A stretch of 64,000 nt of DNA from assembly GCA_024509875.1 (NCBI GenBank), contig JAMPIV010008058.1, positions 509,501 through 573,500 of the forward strand, written 5' to 3'. The notes beneath the pieces were generated by a model. The model ran no database searches. It had not been told where the DNA came from and saw nothing but the letters and a program-made list of their open reading frames with translations. This document shows, one piece after another, positions 11,063-23,744 of this stretch. This DNA is from Oreohelix idahoensis. Lineage: Eukaryota; Mollusca; Gastropoda; Stylommatophora; Oreohelicidae. How positions within the stretch are numbered: position 1 is the first letter of the stretch; each line of letters begins with the position of its first letter. Both the position numbers and the translations under genes were made by a program.

Positions 11063-13708
11063 TGTCGTAGATTTTAGATAGGAGAATTAAGACTTGGGTT
11101 GGTCCCTTCTGAATAGATTAGAATCAGTGATAGTCACAGTGCGAATTAGTAATAGCAATAGATTTCCACGAGTGAGGCGGTAGAATAGTGATAGAGGCTG
11201 TCTCTGAGATGCGAGAAATCTTCTCTCTCTCTCACCTGTCTTCTACGACAGATTTTAAGCAGTCAGACAGTCTACCACATATACATTAAATATATGTATA
11301 TCAACAGATCTCTACCCACTCACGTGCACGCACATACAGTGACGACAGGTAGACACACAGACGTGGGGAAACTATAACAATGATTATATAGCTATTTAGA
11401 ACGAGCTGACCAACACGATTATCAAGTTCAAGAGAGATTTTAATTATCATTTAAAATCTGCTCACAACACCAAAGAAAATACATCAAGAAAAAAAAAACA
11501 TATATACGAATAGTCATGAAAAATCAATGAATTTCTACCAGCATGGTAGACCCGTTATGATCTGCCCTCTAGGGTTAGCCCACAGTCCTGTTTAGGAAAA
11601 TGATGATAACCCAAAGAGGATCAATGATACATTAGCGGAAATCCAATGATTTTCCCCGTTAAAGGTATGGATAGACTTAGATATACTCTGATCTATCCTA
11701 AGGGAAAATATGGTTAGCACTACTTGCATAATACAATTAGGACAGCCAAAAATGGGTGCCAAATTACAACAATGGTGAAATCACTCAGTCCTACATTCAC
11801 TCTAGACATCCAGCCGTGTACACGTGCACATACTCACTGCTTTGGTAGACATATCTGGAAACACAATTTTGTTAGGACATTCACATACAGAATCACCAGA
11901 GGTAGTCGTAGCCAAGAAAACCCCAGCTCCAAAAAGTCAGATAGAATTCACTGCTTCGGGGAACGTTTCCTTTGTATTTCTTATTCTAGGATATCTGTCT
12001 ATGTCACATTAAAATTTTATTTTTGTCAGGCACGAAAGTTTACAGCGAGCACCGTGTCAATAGCTTAGAATTTCTAGTAATAGGAATGTCAGGTCGGTGC
12101 CTTCTCTCAGTATAGGATTTACCTTGGTCACACCACAGATTTGTCCACAAAATAATCTAATCGGACAATGTTAATGTTATTTCTTGTAATATTCACGCCG
12201 CCAGGAAGAAAATTTACGTAGAGTTTATGGAAGAATTTAAGATCTGGCTCAAAGGGCCAGTATTCATCATTACAGTCTTTGAAAACCCGTTAGTGGGATA
12301 TAGTATTTCTGTCTAACTCTGTGGGCATGTGCACTGTCAGACCAGTGTTACTTGAGAAAACCCACGTGGTTCAAAATAAGGACTGTCTATTTCTTCACAA
12401 GTATGAAACTCTTATTAAACGCCGGTAAAGTTCGGGTCACCCCAGTATTTCCTGAATAAAAGGAAAAGCACATATAAATCATTTACATATTATGTACTCA
12501 ATATAACTTACATTTTAAATAGCAAGCCGACCGCTTGACTTATAATTTAAAACTTCCCGAGAAATAAGTTATATAAAAAAATCGATCATCACGAATTAGG
12601 AATATCATGCGTATTCCGTCAATACTCACTGATGTCGCGTCTAGCATTTATAAGTTTGTTATTAAAACAGTTTCGACTGAGTATTTAGCCGTTAAGTTAA
12701 ATTCCTTATAGCTACTTGTTTAGTAAGCTAAAGATATAATTTATTATGTATTTCCACTGTAACTCGTCGACTAGAGAATATAACAAACTATAAATTAAGC
12801 ACTCTGTTCAAAAGAAACTAGTTAAAATGAAATGAGCGATTTAACGCTTTAAACACTTTCCAAAATACTAGATATCTATTATATTAATCTCACCACAGCA
12901 CTACGGTAACACCACGACTAGGATAATTCACTAGATAGGTAGTTAGAAGCTCGTCACAAATCTGACGAGAACTATGAAATTCGCTATACAAGCTTCATTC
13001 GCTAAGCACGCGTGTTCCGTCTACTGAAGATGTTGGAGACTGAAATGAAATCAGATTTCAGCTCCTGGGTGGATATTTGAAGACAGGGGCAAACACTCCC
13101 ACATTTTCTCAAACTCCGAAATCATCTCCCCTTTTCCCATGTAAAACACCTTACATTTAACATTACCATTACTAGACGTCTTACATAACTGACACTTCTG
13201 CATTTCCGCACCTCGCGCTGACCCGGCCAACAGTGGGTGTCTTTTCAGGTGGATTTCCCAGACAAATGTCTGAAACTGCGCCGTGGAGCATGGGTGTCAG
13301 ATGCGGGAACCCCGACACTCAGTCTGCTCTAGCGAGCAATGTCTGCCGCGATTCACGCCTCTGGCGAGATTGAGAGCGATTTTCACACTGCCCAGAAACT
13401 CAGCCTTGAAAAACCGCTGTGACAGGTGAAAATGCTATAACGATAAGTCGGCCCTATGTCTGAGATGGACTGCAACTTAATCGCACTTCTCGTCTGACTG
13501 ACATCTATGTAATAGAATCACTATTGCGATTCTCCGTTTTGAGAAAAGAAACAGGTAACGTTAAGGAATTTAATGAAAATATATTTCGCAAACGAATGGA
13601 TGCAAAATATACAGGAAAAGGAAATAAAGAGAGATAACAAAATTAAGAATTCAGGTGAAAGAATAGGAAGACGCTATAGGCAATTTAATGATCAAAACCT
13701 ACGTGACA
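11063..13708 (-). repeat. element A 5' LTR, complete (2646 bp)
   Basis: It runs between the TG/CA termini TGTCACGTAG (at 13708, minus strand) and CTACGACA (11063). The terminal inverted repeat differs only by an extra AC. It is complete, unlike the 3' LTR, and includes the roughly 49 bp (11563-11611) missing from the split copy. It should contain the promoter, but I see no convincing TATA box that I would place. Confidence 0.85.
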
Positions 13709-13713
13709 AGGAG
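13709..13713. repeat. target-site duplication of element A (right copy)
   Basis: AGGAG, identical to 4415-4419. Confidence 0.8.
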
Positions 13714-13835
13714 TTACAAAGAGAAAGGGCAATAAAAACCTACGTTGCGACCACAAAGCCTTCGTCAGGGACAGAAAAACAAGAGACAGAAGGGAAAGAA
13801 AGTGAGAATTAAGTGGAGAACACGAAACTATAGAA
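13714..13835 (-). repeat. Penelope-like element 3' end with hammerhead-like motif
   Basis: This shares a block with 21140-21250 and 22975-23110. On the minus strand it has CTGACGA, a short stem-loop (GGCT/GGTC around TTGT), then GCAACGTAGG (13768-13741). This resembles the hammerhead core CUGANGA-stem-GAAA with the second box altered. Such motifs are reported in Penelope-like elements. The link to that class here rests on the third copy lying beside a GIY-YIG fragment. Confidence 0.5.
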
Positions 13836-14418
13836 ATAAGAGAAAAAATACAATATAAATATAAATATTTTTTATAGTTCATCACCATAGCCATTGTCAT
13901 AGTGCATTGTCCTAGCACAAGAAGAGATAAGAGGACATGTTTCTGCATCTCTCAGATATATAGCCATGCTAGGGTTCCCAAAATTCATTTCTCACCATCT
14001 AGTTGCTGCTGATTATGTTGAGTTCTCCAAGGCTGTAGGCATGTGACCAAATGTTTTTATGTGTGAAGAATGTGTTTCATATTTTAATAAATATAATGAA
14101 AGTTCTTTAATTTTATTTTTTTGAACTTGTTTTAAATTGGTTAGCATTTCGGAATTTTTTGCTTATTTAATAGGCAGCAGTAATGTTTCTGGAATGTACA
14201 CCTGTATGTTAATCAAGCAGACAGTGTACAGCAGGGAATTGGTGGTACTTTAGGGCACGTCTTATGTTGACATAGTAGAAGCAAAAGTGTATGGTGTTCT
14301 ACACTTTTCTTTTCATTTAGACAGAAAGATTACTGGATGATTGTTGGAACAATATTTTATCTATTTTTATAGTTCATCACCATAGCCAGAAGTGCATTGT
14401 CCTAGCACAAGAAGAGAT

Positions 14419-14630
14419 TTTTTTTTTTTTTTTGCGTACGCCCGCTAATACTCGAGGCGAAATCTCAGGTTATTACTATGTCTAACCTGACATTGATTTT
14501 ACGTGAGTATCCCTTTTTACTTGTACAGAGACAGGTGTCCCTCGCCATTCAGGCAAATACTCTCCGATTTCGGAGGTACCCATTGCAGCTGGGTCGGCTC
14601 AGGAGCCGCCAATCCCTGGTCGACAACACT
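14419..14630 (-). mobile_element. SINE-like insertion, copy 1
   Basis: A 212-bp segment with a poly-A tail on the minus strand (poly-T at 14419-14433), flanked by CAAGAAGAGAT at 14408-14418 and 14631-14641 (11-bp duplication). The body is GC-richer than its surroundings and has inverted segments such as CTCCGAAATCGGAG. I could not recognise clear tRNA A and B boxes, so the SINE class is open. The uninterrupted target is preserved at 13918-13928. Confidence 0.8.
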
Positions 14631-15131
14631 CAAGAAGAGATAAGAGGACATGTTTCTGCATCTCTCAGATATATAGCCATGCTAGGGTTCCCAAAATTCA
14701 TTTCTCACCATCTAGTTGCTGCTGATTATGTTGAGTTCTCCAAGGCTGTAGGCATGTGACCAAATGTTTTTATGTGTGAAGAATGTGTTTCATATTTTAA
14801 TAAATATAATGAAAGTTCTTTAATTTTATTTTTTTTAACTTGTTTTAAATTGGTTAGCATTTCGGAATTTTTTGCTAATTTAATAGGCAGCAGTAATGTT
14901 TCAGGAATGTACACCTGTATGTTAATCAAGCAGACAGTGTACAGCAGGGAATTGGTGGTACTTTAGGGCACGTCTTATGTTGACATAGTAGAAGCAAAAG
15001 TGTATGGTGTTCTACACTTTTCTTTTCATTTAGACAGAAAGATTACTGGATGATTGTTGGAACAATATTTTATCTATTTTTATAGTTCATCACCATAGCC
15101 AGAAGTGCATTGTCCTAGCACAAGAAGAGAT

Positions 15132-15350
15132 TTTTTTTTTTTTTTTTTTTTTTGCGTACGCCCGCTAATACTCGAGGCGAAATCTCAGGTTATTACTATG
15201 TCTAACCTGACATTGATTTTACGTGAGTATCCCTTTTTACTTGTACAGAGACAGGTGTCCCTCGCCATTCAGGCAAATACTCTCCGATTTCGGAGGTACC
15301 CATTGCAGCTGGGTCGGCTCAGGAGCCGCCAATCCCTGGTCGACAACACT
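15132..15350 (-). mobile_element. SINE-like insertion, copy 2
   Basis: Same insertion as copy 1 at the same place in the next unit, with a longer poly-T (about 22). It is flanked by CAAGAAGAGAT at 15121-15131 and 15351-15361. Copied with the unit, not an independent insertion. Confidence 0.8.
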
Positions 15351-15851
15351 CAAGAAGAGATAAGAGGACATGTTTCTACATCTCTCAGATATATAGCCAT
15401 GCTAGGGTTCCCAAATCTCATTTCTCACCATCTAGTTGCTGCTGATTATGTTGAGTTCTCCAAGGCTGTAGGCATGTGACCAAATGTTTTTATGTGTGAA
15501 GAATGTGTTTCATATTTTAATAAATATAATGAAAGTTCTTTAATTTTATTTTTTTGAACTTGTTTTAAATTGGTTAGCATTTCGGAATTTTTTGCTTATT
15601 TAATAGGCAGCAGTAATGTTTCAGGAATGTACACCTGTATGTTAATCAAGCAGACAGTGTACAGCAGGAAATTGGTGGTACTTTAGGGCACGTCTTATGT
15701 TGACATAGTAGAAGCAAAAGTGTATGGTGTTCTACGCTTTTCTTTTCATTTAGACAGAAAGATTACTGGATGATTGTTGGAACAATATTTTATCTATTTT
15801 TATAGTTCATCACCATAGCCAGAAGTGCATTGTCCTAGCACAAGAAGAGAT

Positions 15852-16069
15852 TTTTTTTTTGTTTTTTTTTTTTGCGTACGCCCGCTAATACTCGAGGCGA
15901 AATCTCAGGTTATTACTATGTCTAACCTGACATTGATTTTACGTGAGTATCCCTTTTTACTTGTACAGAGACAGGTGTCCCTCGCCATTCAGGCAAATAC
16001 TCTCCGATTTCGGAGGTACCCATTGCAGCTGGGTCGGCTCAGGAGCCGCCAATCCCGGTCGACAACACT
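15852..16069 (-). mobile_element. SINE-like insertion, copy 3
   Basis: Third array-borne copy. The poly-T is interrupted by one G, and a one-base deletion occurs near 16057. Flanked by CAAGAAGAGAT at 15841-15851 and 16070-16080. Confidence 0.8.
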
Positions 16070-16199
16070 CAAGAAGAGATAAGAGGACATGTTTCTACAT
16101 CTCTCAGATATATAGCCATGCTAGGGTTCCCAAAATTCATTTCTCACCATCTAGTTGCTGCTGATTATGTTGAGTTCTCCAAGGCTGTAGGCATGTGAC

Positions 16200-17383
16200 C
16201 AAAAGTTCCAGAGAAAAGGAACGTCACGTTCTGAGTCCCTGCCTTTACAATCGCTTCCCGTCTTCAGGAAGTGGCGCTTACTGGGTTCTCAAGCCCACTC
16301 AGTATCATTCTGGCACAGAGGGTGTACATATAGTGCTAGTGAATTGGGTTTGTGTCTTTAGATCGTTACCCTGGGTATTCACACCCCTGTCTACCATGAT
16401 CACAATGAGGAGGGTGTTAATCCACGGAACAGTTCCAATATATTAATAGCACTCACAGTACTAGAAATGTTGGTTGTAAGATATTCTGATGATGTGAGAC
16501 ATGGGTGTGCAGACGCGAATGTGTTTAGGCTCATATGTAGTATACCATGAACCCAGTCACACTCGTACAAAAGCCAATGATAGTTGTGACTACAGGAAAC
16601 AGTTCATACATTTATTCACAGCACCAACAGTAGCATCACAACAGGAACAGTCAATATAAACAGGTCCATGTACGTCATGTTAATGGAAATCGCTTGGTAC
16701 ATGTCAGGCATACAAAAACTGGTAAACATTCACATATGTGGGCGTGGTCAACAGTGGTATGTTCGTTAATGTACAGTTATAAGGCCGCTTTGGTATCACT
16801 AACTGAACGCGTCAGATACCTGATTAACTCAATCATACAAAGGACGAGCCCAACTCAAGTAATCCCGTTACTAGGGCCGTCGTTTAACTTGGCATAGCAC
16901 GCCAGTTACTTCTTTTCATGCTGTAGAATAGCGGCCATTGCATAGGCCTAAATATGACGTCAGCTGTGTACTCTTCATAAATAGGTTGCATCAACCCTGC
17001 GATAATGTTTGTATTAAGATACCAGCATATATATATCTTCGTCACTGGACTTCTGTTCATGTAGAGACATATAGTCTTGAATAGCTATCTTGAGCATCAA
17101 ATATAAGTTCTGAATGCAGGATCGGTGAGCTGTCCTCACGGCTAGGTAACTTTAACAAATTCTGCCACCGAAAAGCATAGTAATGAAAAAGGTCGGTGTT
17201 ACCTTAACCAAGAATCCTCAGAACATGATAACAACACTGTCGTCTTTCCTGACGTACAGAGAATCAATGGGGAAAACTGACAACGCAGTCACTTCGAAGA
17301 TTTTCCTTCCCCAACAAAAACAATGGACATCTCGTCCCAGAAGCCAGGAATCCACTCCTTTACGGAAGTCTCCTTTTCGCGCT
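16200..17383. other. unassigned DNA
   Basis: No recognisable gene or repeat in about 1.2 kb; the open frames of 60-90 codons show no family features. Confidence 0.4.
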
Positions 17384-17565
17384 CCCCTACTGCGCATGAC
17401 ACATAGCCCAGCACTGTATACCTCTTACCCTAAAGGTCAACCACAATGAATGAACCAAAAAGAGAAGATAACCCCTCATCAACCTGACACAGTAAAGACC
17501 AGGGTGAACGAAAAAATGCGACAAATAAATTGACGTGTTAAACTCCGTCAAAAATGACCGCAACA
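17384..17565. repeat. dispersed repeat, copy 1 (182 bp)
   Basis: Nearly identical to 20551-20731, in the same orientation. It starts CCCCTACTGCGCATGACACA and ends TGACCGCAACA. The two copies enclose about 3 kb containing gypsy and LINE fragments, but no matching TSDs or internal gene order mark them as LTRs. Confidence 0.75.
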
Positions 17566-18039
17566 TATTACTGCACCGCCCCTGTAAAAAAAATGACACT
17601 TTTTTTTTAAATATATCCATGAGCAAGATAGCACAAGAATCAATTATGCGCCCATGAAAGAATAAACCTAATATCAGGTACAATAGACGCACAAATAAAG
17701 CGTCTGGAGAGAATAAAATCATCTCCCAACCTAAGAGAAAATATTTCCTCTAAGCAAAACCAACTCGGGAGGTACCATCAAAGAAATCTTAGTTGCTGGC
17801 AACCCCAAGATACATATCAAAAATTGTCAAATACTATAATTATAGCAATATACAAATATCATGAATTACAATGCTATACTAACAACATATCTAATGGACA
17901 TATATCATGGATGGACATAACCAAATTTATTAAAGTTATTTTACATCATCCTCAAAATGACACATTTGTGTTAATATATATTATGATATGAAAAACAGAC
18001 AAAGTTTGGAAGTATATCAGGAGATCTAGAACCCAAGAT
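17566..18039. other. unassigned AT-rich DNA
   Basis: No feature supported. Confidence 0.4.
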
Positions 18040-18330
18040 TTAAATGGAATCGTGTGGGCATCTAGACAATATGTCTGCCATCACATTATCCGAACCACGG
18101 ATAGCTCGCACCGTGAAATGGAAAGGTTGAAGAGCAATCGCATACCGAGTAGATCTCGAGCTCTTCAAATCTTTACTTTGCATAGCTGTAAGAGCTTTTT
18201 GGTCGGTTTCCATAATGAAATGCGCGCCCAGAAGGAACCTTTGTAGCTTAAGAATGGACCAAACCATCGCCAACAATTCACGGTCTAAAACCGAGTAATT
18301 CCTTTCTGCCGCTGTCAGAATAACTGTTTA
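18040..18330 (-). pseudogene. Ty3/gypsy RNase H fragment
   Basis: About 95 codons on the minus strand read as the C-terminal half of a gypsy RNase H. It has a RNYSVLDRELLAMVWSILK segment with the catalytic Glu, an METDQKAL strand with the catalytic Asp, and a closing GSDNVMADILSR motif. RT and integrase are absent on both sides, so it is a fragment. It is not closely similar to elements B and C, whose equivalent reads VETDHQPL and VGADFLSRH. Confidence 0.8.
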
Positions 18331-19627
<1,297 letters not shown>

Positions 19628-19877
19628 ATATGTGGTTCTTCACAGTCACACAATACGAGCTTCCAGCTCGGCTTCCAAATCACAGACTAACTCAGTCACA
19701 CTAGACTTGTATTCACTCCATGCTTTCTATCACGCATGTACAAGTCACCCCATGTTGACATAAAGTCAGACATGAACTCACTACTTGAATTACACTTAAC
19801 CAAGTGTTAACAACAGTTCAGTGACCCTTAACGCCAAACACTATCATCATTCATACTCATGAAACTGTTCTGTGACA
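19628..19877 (-). repeat. gypsy 3' LTR start with upstream polypurine tract
   Basis: On the minus strand GAGAGGGGGGTGGA (19895-19882) is followed by TGTCACAGAACAG from 19877, a PPT/LTR border. The 20 or so bases before the tract match those before the tract at 3059. The LTR runs downward to about 19630 before AT-rich sequence. No partner LTR was found. Confidence 0.45.
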
Positions 19878-19895
19878 TCCACCCCCCTCTCCAGA

Positions 19896-20550
19896 TGGAA
19901 AACGAAGTTTTGCACCGAAGAGTACAAGCCACAGAACCCCTCATGTACCAACACATTGTTGGATGCAAACATACGGTCATACTGAAACAGTTGTCATATT
20001 ACAGTGACTGGATATAGTAGCCAGTAGAAGCACACACTCGACCCACTTTCAGGACGAAAAGGTCAGCATACACGATCACACCGGATGCTACTTCTGCTTG
20101 GTTCAATGTACAGAAGATTCAAAGTTGAACTGTGACTGTTTTCCGACAATACTTGAACTTCATTGTTGAAAAGAACAGTTACTTTGCAATACGTTCTCTC
20201 TCTGTGAAATATTCGAGTGCAGAAAGAAAGATACACCAGAGGTCTTGAACTTTTAACCCGTGTCAGGCCGTCTACCGGTGTCACTGATGAAAAATACCTC
20301 GTTAGCCAACTCTGTTATGTACTTAGAAATAAGCTTGAAAATAGTGGATGTATCAACGACGTGTATGTCAGTAGGTCACGACTTGCTGGACTGAACTCCC
20401 CGTTGATCGGCTGAGTGTATATTTTGGCCTTCAGGACCGTATATTGCCAGCACAGTGTAACAATTACAGTCTGTTTACATTTGAAGATGCAGGGGTGAAG
20501 ACGTTTATCTTTCCTTGCTTCCACAGGTTCACTTTACTCCTTATTTGAGC
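19896..20550. other. unassigned DNA, probably interior of a decayed gypsy element
   Basis: No domain motif recognised on either strand. Its position upstream of a minus-strand PPT suggests retroelement interior. Confidence 0.3.
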
Positions 20551-20731
20551 CCCCTACTGCGCATGACACATAGCCCAGCACTGTATACCTCTGACCCTAA
20601 AGGTCAACCACAATGAATGAACCAAAAAGAGAAGATAACCCCTCATCAACCTGACACAGTAAAGACCAGGGTGAACGAAAAAATGCGACAAATAAATTGA
20701 CGTGTAAACTCCGTCAAAAATGACCGCAACA
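20551..20731. repeat. dispersed repeat, copy 2 (181 bp)
   Basis: Direct copy of 17384-17565 with two or three differences. Confidence 0.75.
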
Positions 20732-20744
20732 GAGGGTATGGCTC

Positions 20745-20940
20745 TTTACCACACACATCAGTCCTAGGGTATGAGAAGTTATGCTCGACTAAGATGCTGG
20801 CACTGTAGATCAAACGATGATAATCTCATACCTAAGGGTCTTTTATATTTGGACATGCGCTCTAATATAACAGACTAGGTTGAACGAGTCGCGTCTCACC
20901 AAAACGGGGCAAAACTTTATTAAAAATAAAAGAAATCATC
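20745..20940 (+). repeat. dispersed repeat related to 44355-44470
   Basis: GGTCTTTTATATTTGGACAT, then TAGGTTGAACG and GGGGCAAAACTTTATT, recur in reverse complement at 44355-44470. Non-coding; class unknown. Confidence 0.55.
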
Positions 20941-21134
20941 AAACGGGAGACACGTTTGGACACAAATAATAAAGTCTTAAACGTCTGAGAAGAACTGTCC
21001 ACCAGATCAGCTAGGTCACATGACGAAGACAGAACAGAAGAAACTCAGGGACCAATTCCCACTACTTTGGATTAAACAGCGAAGTTGAAACCGAGGAAGT
21101 TGAGGGGAACTGCGGTAAGACGTGGAGTACAATG

Positions 21135-21260
21135 GATGGGTGTAAAAAAATCGAAAAAAGGTGATTCGTCTTACGAGGACAAAAGACAAAGAAAATAGCC
21201 AACGTTACGGTCACAAGGCCTTCATCAGGGAAAGGAAAGAAAGTGAAGGCTAGATAGGAC
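21135..21260 (-). repeat. Penelope-like 3' end with hammerhead-like motif, copy 2
   Basis: On the minus strand CTGATGAAGGCC, a TTGT loop, GACC and GTAACGTTGG (21228-21202) match the motifs at 13741 and 23029, with similar flanks (a GTAAGACGAATCACC end). Confidence 0.5.
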
Positions 21261-21377
21261 ACATAAGAACCTAAATAAATATAAACATTAAAACTAGGTA
21301 CTTCCCTGAAGGCGTCGAAGTCCTAACGCTTTTGCTGCCCGCGAACGGACGCGCGTGCCCGGAAAAGCCCGTGAACC

Positions 21378-22444
21378 TTCCTCTCATATTTCTCTCAGAC
21401 ATTCAATTATCACTGTCTGTCCATCTTCCTCTCAGACATTTAATTATCACTGTCTGTCCATCTTCCTCTCAGACATTCAATTATCACTGTCTGTCCATCT
21501 TCCTCTCAGACATTCAATTATCACTGTCTGTCCATCTTCCTCTCAGACATTCAATTATCACTATCTGCCCATCTTCCTCTCCGACGTTCAGTTATCACTG
21601 TCTGTCCATCTTCCTCTCAAACATTCAATTATCACTGTCTGTCCATCTTTCTCTCAGACATTTCTATAACACTGCCTGTCCTTCTTCCTCTCAGACATTC
21701 AGTTATCACTGTCTGTCCATCTTTCTCCCAGACATTCAATTATCACTATCTGTCCATCTTCCTCTCAGACATTCAATTATCACTATCTGCCCATCTTCCT
21801 CTCCGACGTTCAATTATCACTGTCTGTCCATCTTCTTCTCAGACATTCAATTATCACTGTCTGTCCATCTTCCTCTCAGACATTCAATTATCACTGTCTG
21901 TCCATCTTCCTCTCAGACATTCAATTATCACTGTCTGTCCATCTTCCTCTCAGACATTCAATTATCACTATCTGCCCATCTTCCTCTCCGACGTTCAGTT
22001 ATCACTGTCTGTCCATCTTCCTCTCAAACATTCAATTATCACTGTCTGTCCATCTTTCTCTCAGACATTTCTATAACACTGCCTGTCCTTCTTCCTCTCA
22101 GACATTCAATTATTGCTGTCTGTCCATCTTCCTCTCAGATATTCAATTATCACTGTCTGTCCATCTTCCTCTCAGACATTCGATTGTCACTGTCTGTCTA
22201 TCTTCCTCTCGACATTCAATTATCGATGTCTGTCCATCTTCCTCTCAGATATTCAATTATCACTGTCTGTCCATCTTCCTCTCAGAAATTCAATTATCAC
22301 TGTCTGTCCTTCTTCCTGTCAGATATTCAATTATCACTGTCTGTCTATCTTCCTCTCAGACATTCAATTATCACTGTCTGTCCATCTTCCTCTCAGACAT
22401 TCAATTACCACGGTCTGTCCATCTTCCTCTCAAACATTCAACTG
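21378..22444. repeat. 37-bp minisatellite, about 29 units
   Basis: The unit contains CATTCAATTATCACTGTCTG followed by TCCATCTTCCTCTCAGA. Because 37 is not a multiple of 3 and the unit has no stop codon in this strand, all three plus frames stay open. This explains the 372-codon frame at 21332-22450, so it is not a gene. A block of variant units (about 21549-21680) recurs at about 21957-22095, a higher-order repeat of 11 units. Confidence 0.95.
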
Positions 22445-22445
22445 A

Positions 22446-22905
22446 GCTGAGTAAAGCCTGGCTCTTCTTCTTCTTCGTCCGTTTTGAACAGGACGTTGGT
22501 TTCGTTGTGACCGTTTACACATCCGACTTCAGCACGGCAATTTTTTGGGACCGGGTAAGTCTTCCCACTTCGATCCCTTCTCTCTCAGCCAGACTGCAGT
22601 GATGCAGCCTGTTTCTAGGACCACCACTTAGAGGTGACGTAGGGTCTTGGTCAGGTCTGGTTCGCTGACACTGACGCAAGCAGTCAAGCTATGGGTCGCT
22701 GACTGCATTTATCACTGTTGGTGCTACTTCGATCCCAAAGGCAATCCACATGGGCATATAAATTGAAGATTTGCCATTCTTGGCCGCTTATATGCAGTAC
22801 AAGAACCTGTAGACGAATAATCAGTTAAAGAAGTACAAACCTATGACTACTTAGGAAGTAATAACAAAGGAGGAACAAGCTGGCATACAAATACCTGGAT
22901 AATTT
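22446..22905. other. LINE debris: GAA-type 3' tail (minus) and short RT-like fragment (plus)
   Basis: TTCTTCTTCTTCGTCCG at about 22465-22482 is the reverse of the GAACGAAGAAGAAG tails seen at 33516 and 44325, suggesting a minus-strand LINE 3' end. At 22830-22900 the plus strand reads TYDYLGSNNKGGTSW, like the YLGS turn of LINE reverse transcriptases. Both are weak. Confidence 0.35.
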
Positions 22906-22974
22906 TTGTTTAAATGTTCAAAACGTAGTTTTAAGTTCAAGTTTGTTTTAAATCACACTAGAATGGGGGGAAAA

Positions 22975-23115
22975 AAAACACACACAAATAGTAATACGCC
23001 TTACAAGGAGAAAGGACAGGAAAAACCTACGTTGCGGCCACAGGGCCTTCGTCAGGGACAGACAAACAAGACAGGAGGGAAAGAAAGAAAATGAGAATTA
23101 AGTAAAGAACATGAA
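22975..23115 (-). repeat. Penelope-like 3' end with hammerhead-like motif, copy 3
   Basis: Minus strand CTGACGA, perfect stem GGCC-CTGT-GGCC, then GCAACGTAGG (23055-23029). It lies downstream of the minus-strand GIY-YIG fragment at 24045-23745, which supports a Penelope-like origin for all three copies. Confidence 0.55.
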
Positions 23116-23164
23116 ACTATAAAAATAAGAGAAAAACAACTCCCTTATGTCTAGTCACATGTCC

Positions 23165-23641
<477 letters not shown>

Positions 23642-23744
23642 AACAATTTTTTAAAATAAAACAAATTTAAAAAAAAAAACAGTGGATGATCACATCAAAG
23701 TAGACAGTCATAATACAATAGGGACTAGATAGAGAAAGGCGTCT

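Larger units (their letters stand above)
4420..13708 (-). mobile_element. Gmr1-like Ty3/gypsy element A, internally inverted, 9.29 kb
   Basis: The outer ends are TGTCGTAG (4420) and CTACGTGACA (13708), flanked by AGGAG on both sides, so the whole stretch was one insertion in minus orientation. In sense order it has a 5' LTR (13708 to 11063), a two-base gap, a primer-binding site (from 11060), a leader, and a gag start at 10221. The next block, 4921-10006, is inverted: it carries the rest of gag, protease, integrase, the PPT and the U3 side of the 3' LTR. The U5 side of the 3' LTR closes the element (4920 to 4420). Re-inverting the block would restore the usual gypsy order apart from about 49 bp of LTR missing at a breakpoint. 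No reverse transcriptase or RNase H lies between integrase and PPT. Confidence 0.85.
13871..16199. repeat. tandem array of four units, about 495 or 720 bp
   Basis: Units start at 13871, 14366, 15079 and 15799 with TTTATAGTTCATCACC. The first is about 495 bp. The next two are 713 and 720 bp because they carry a SINE-like insertion at one fixed site. The fourth is cut at 16199. Apart from poly-T length and a few substitutions the units are nearly identical, so amplification was recent. Open frames of 85-124 codons here derive from the insertion and have no family features. Confidence 0.9.

Noticed and set aside
11724..12068. 114-codon frame and the conserved 62-codon frame with MHILTALVDISGN
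   Set aside because: Conserved only because the two LTR arms of element A are copies; no family motif.
7909..13708. Large palindrome interpreted as a DNA transposon with 2.1-kb inverted repeats (Foldback-like)
   Set aside because: The arms are LTR sequence: TG/CA ends, PPT and PBS positions and the AGGAG duplication fit a gypsy element with an inversion.
13573..13812. 79-codon frame crossing the right end of element A
   Set aside because: Chimera of LTR and Penelope-like sequence; the match at 7856-8044 stops at the LTR end.
14478..16082. Repeated 85-124-codon frames starting MSNLTLILREYP
   Set aside because: They translate the antisense of the SINE-like insertion and appear in each array copy for that reason.
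21332..22450. 372-codon open frame
   Set aside because: It is the 37-bp minisatellite read in a stop-free strand; all three frames are open and the protein merely cycles the repeat.
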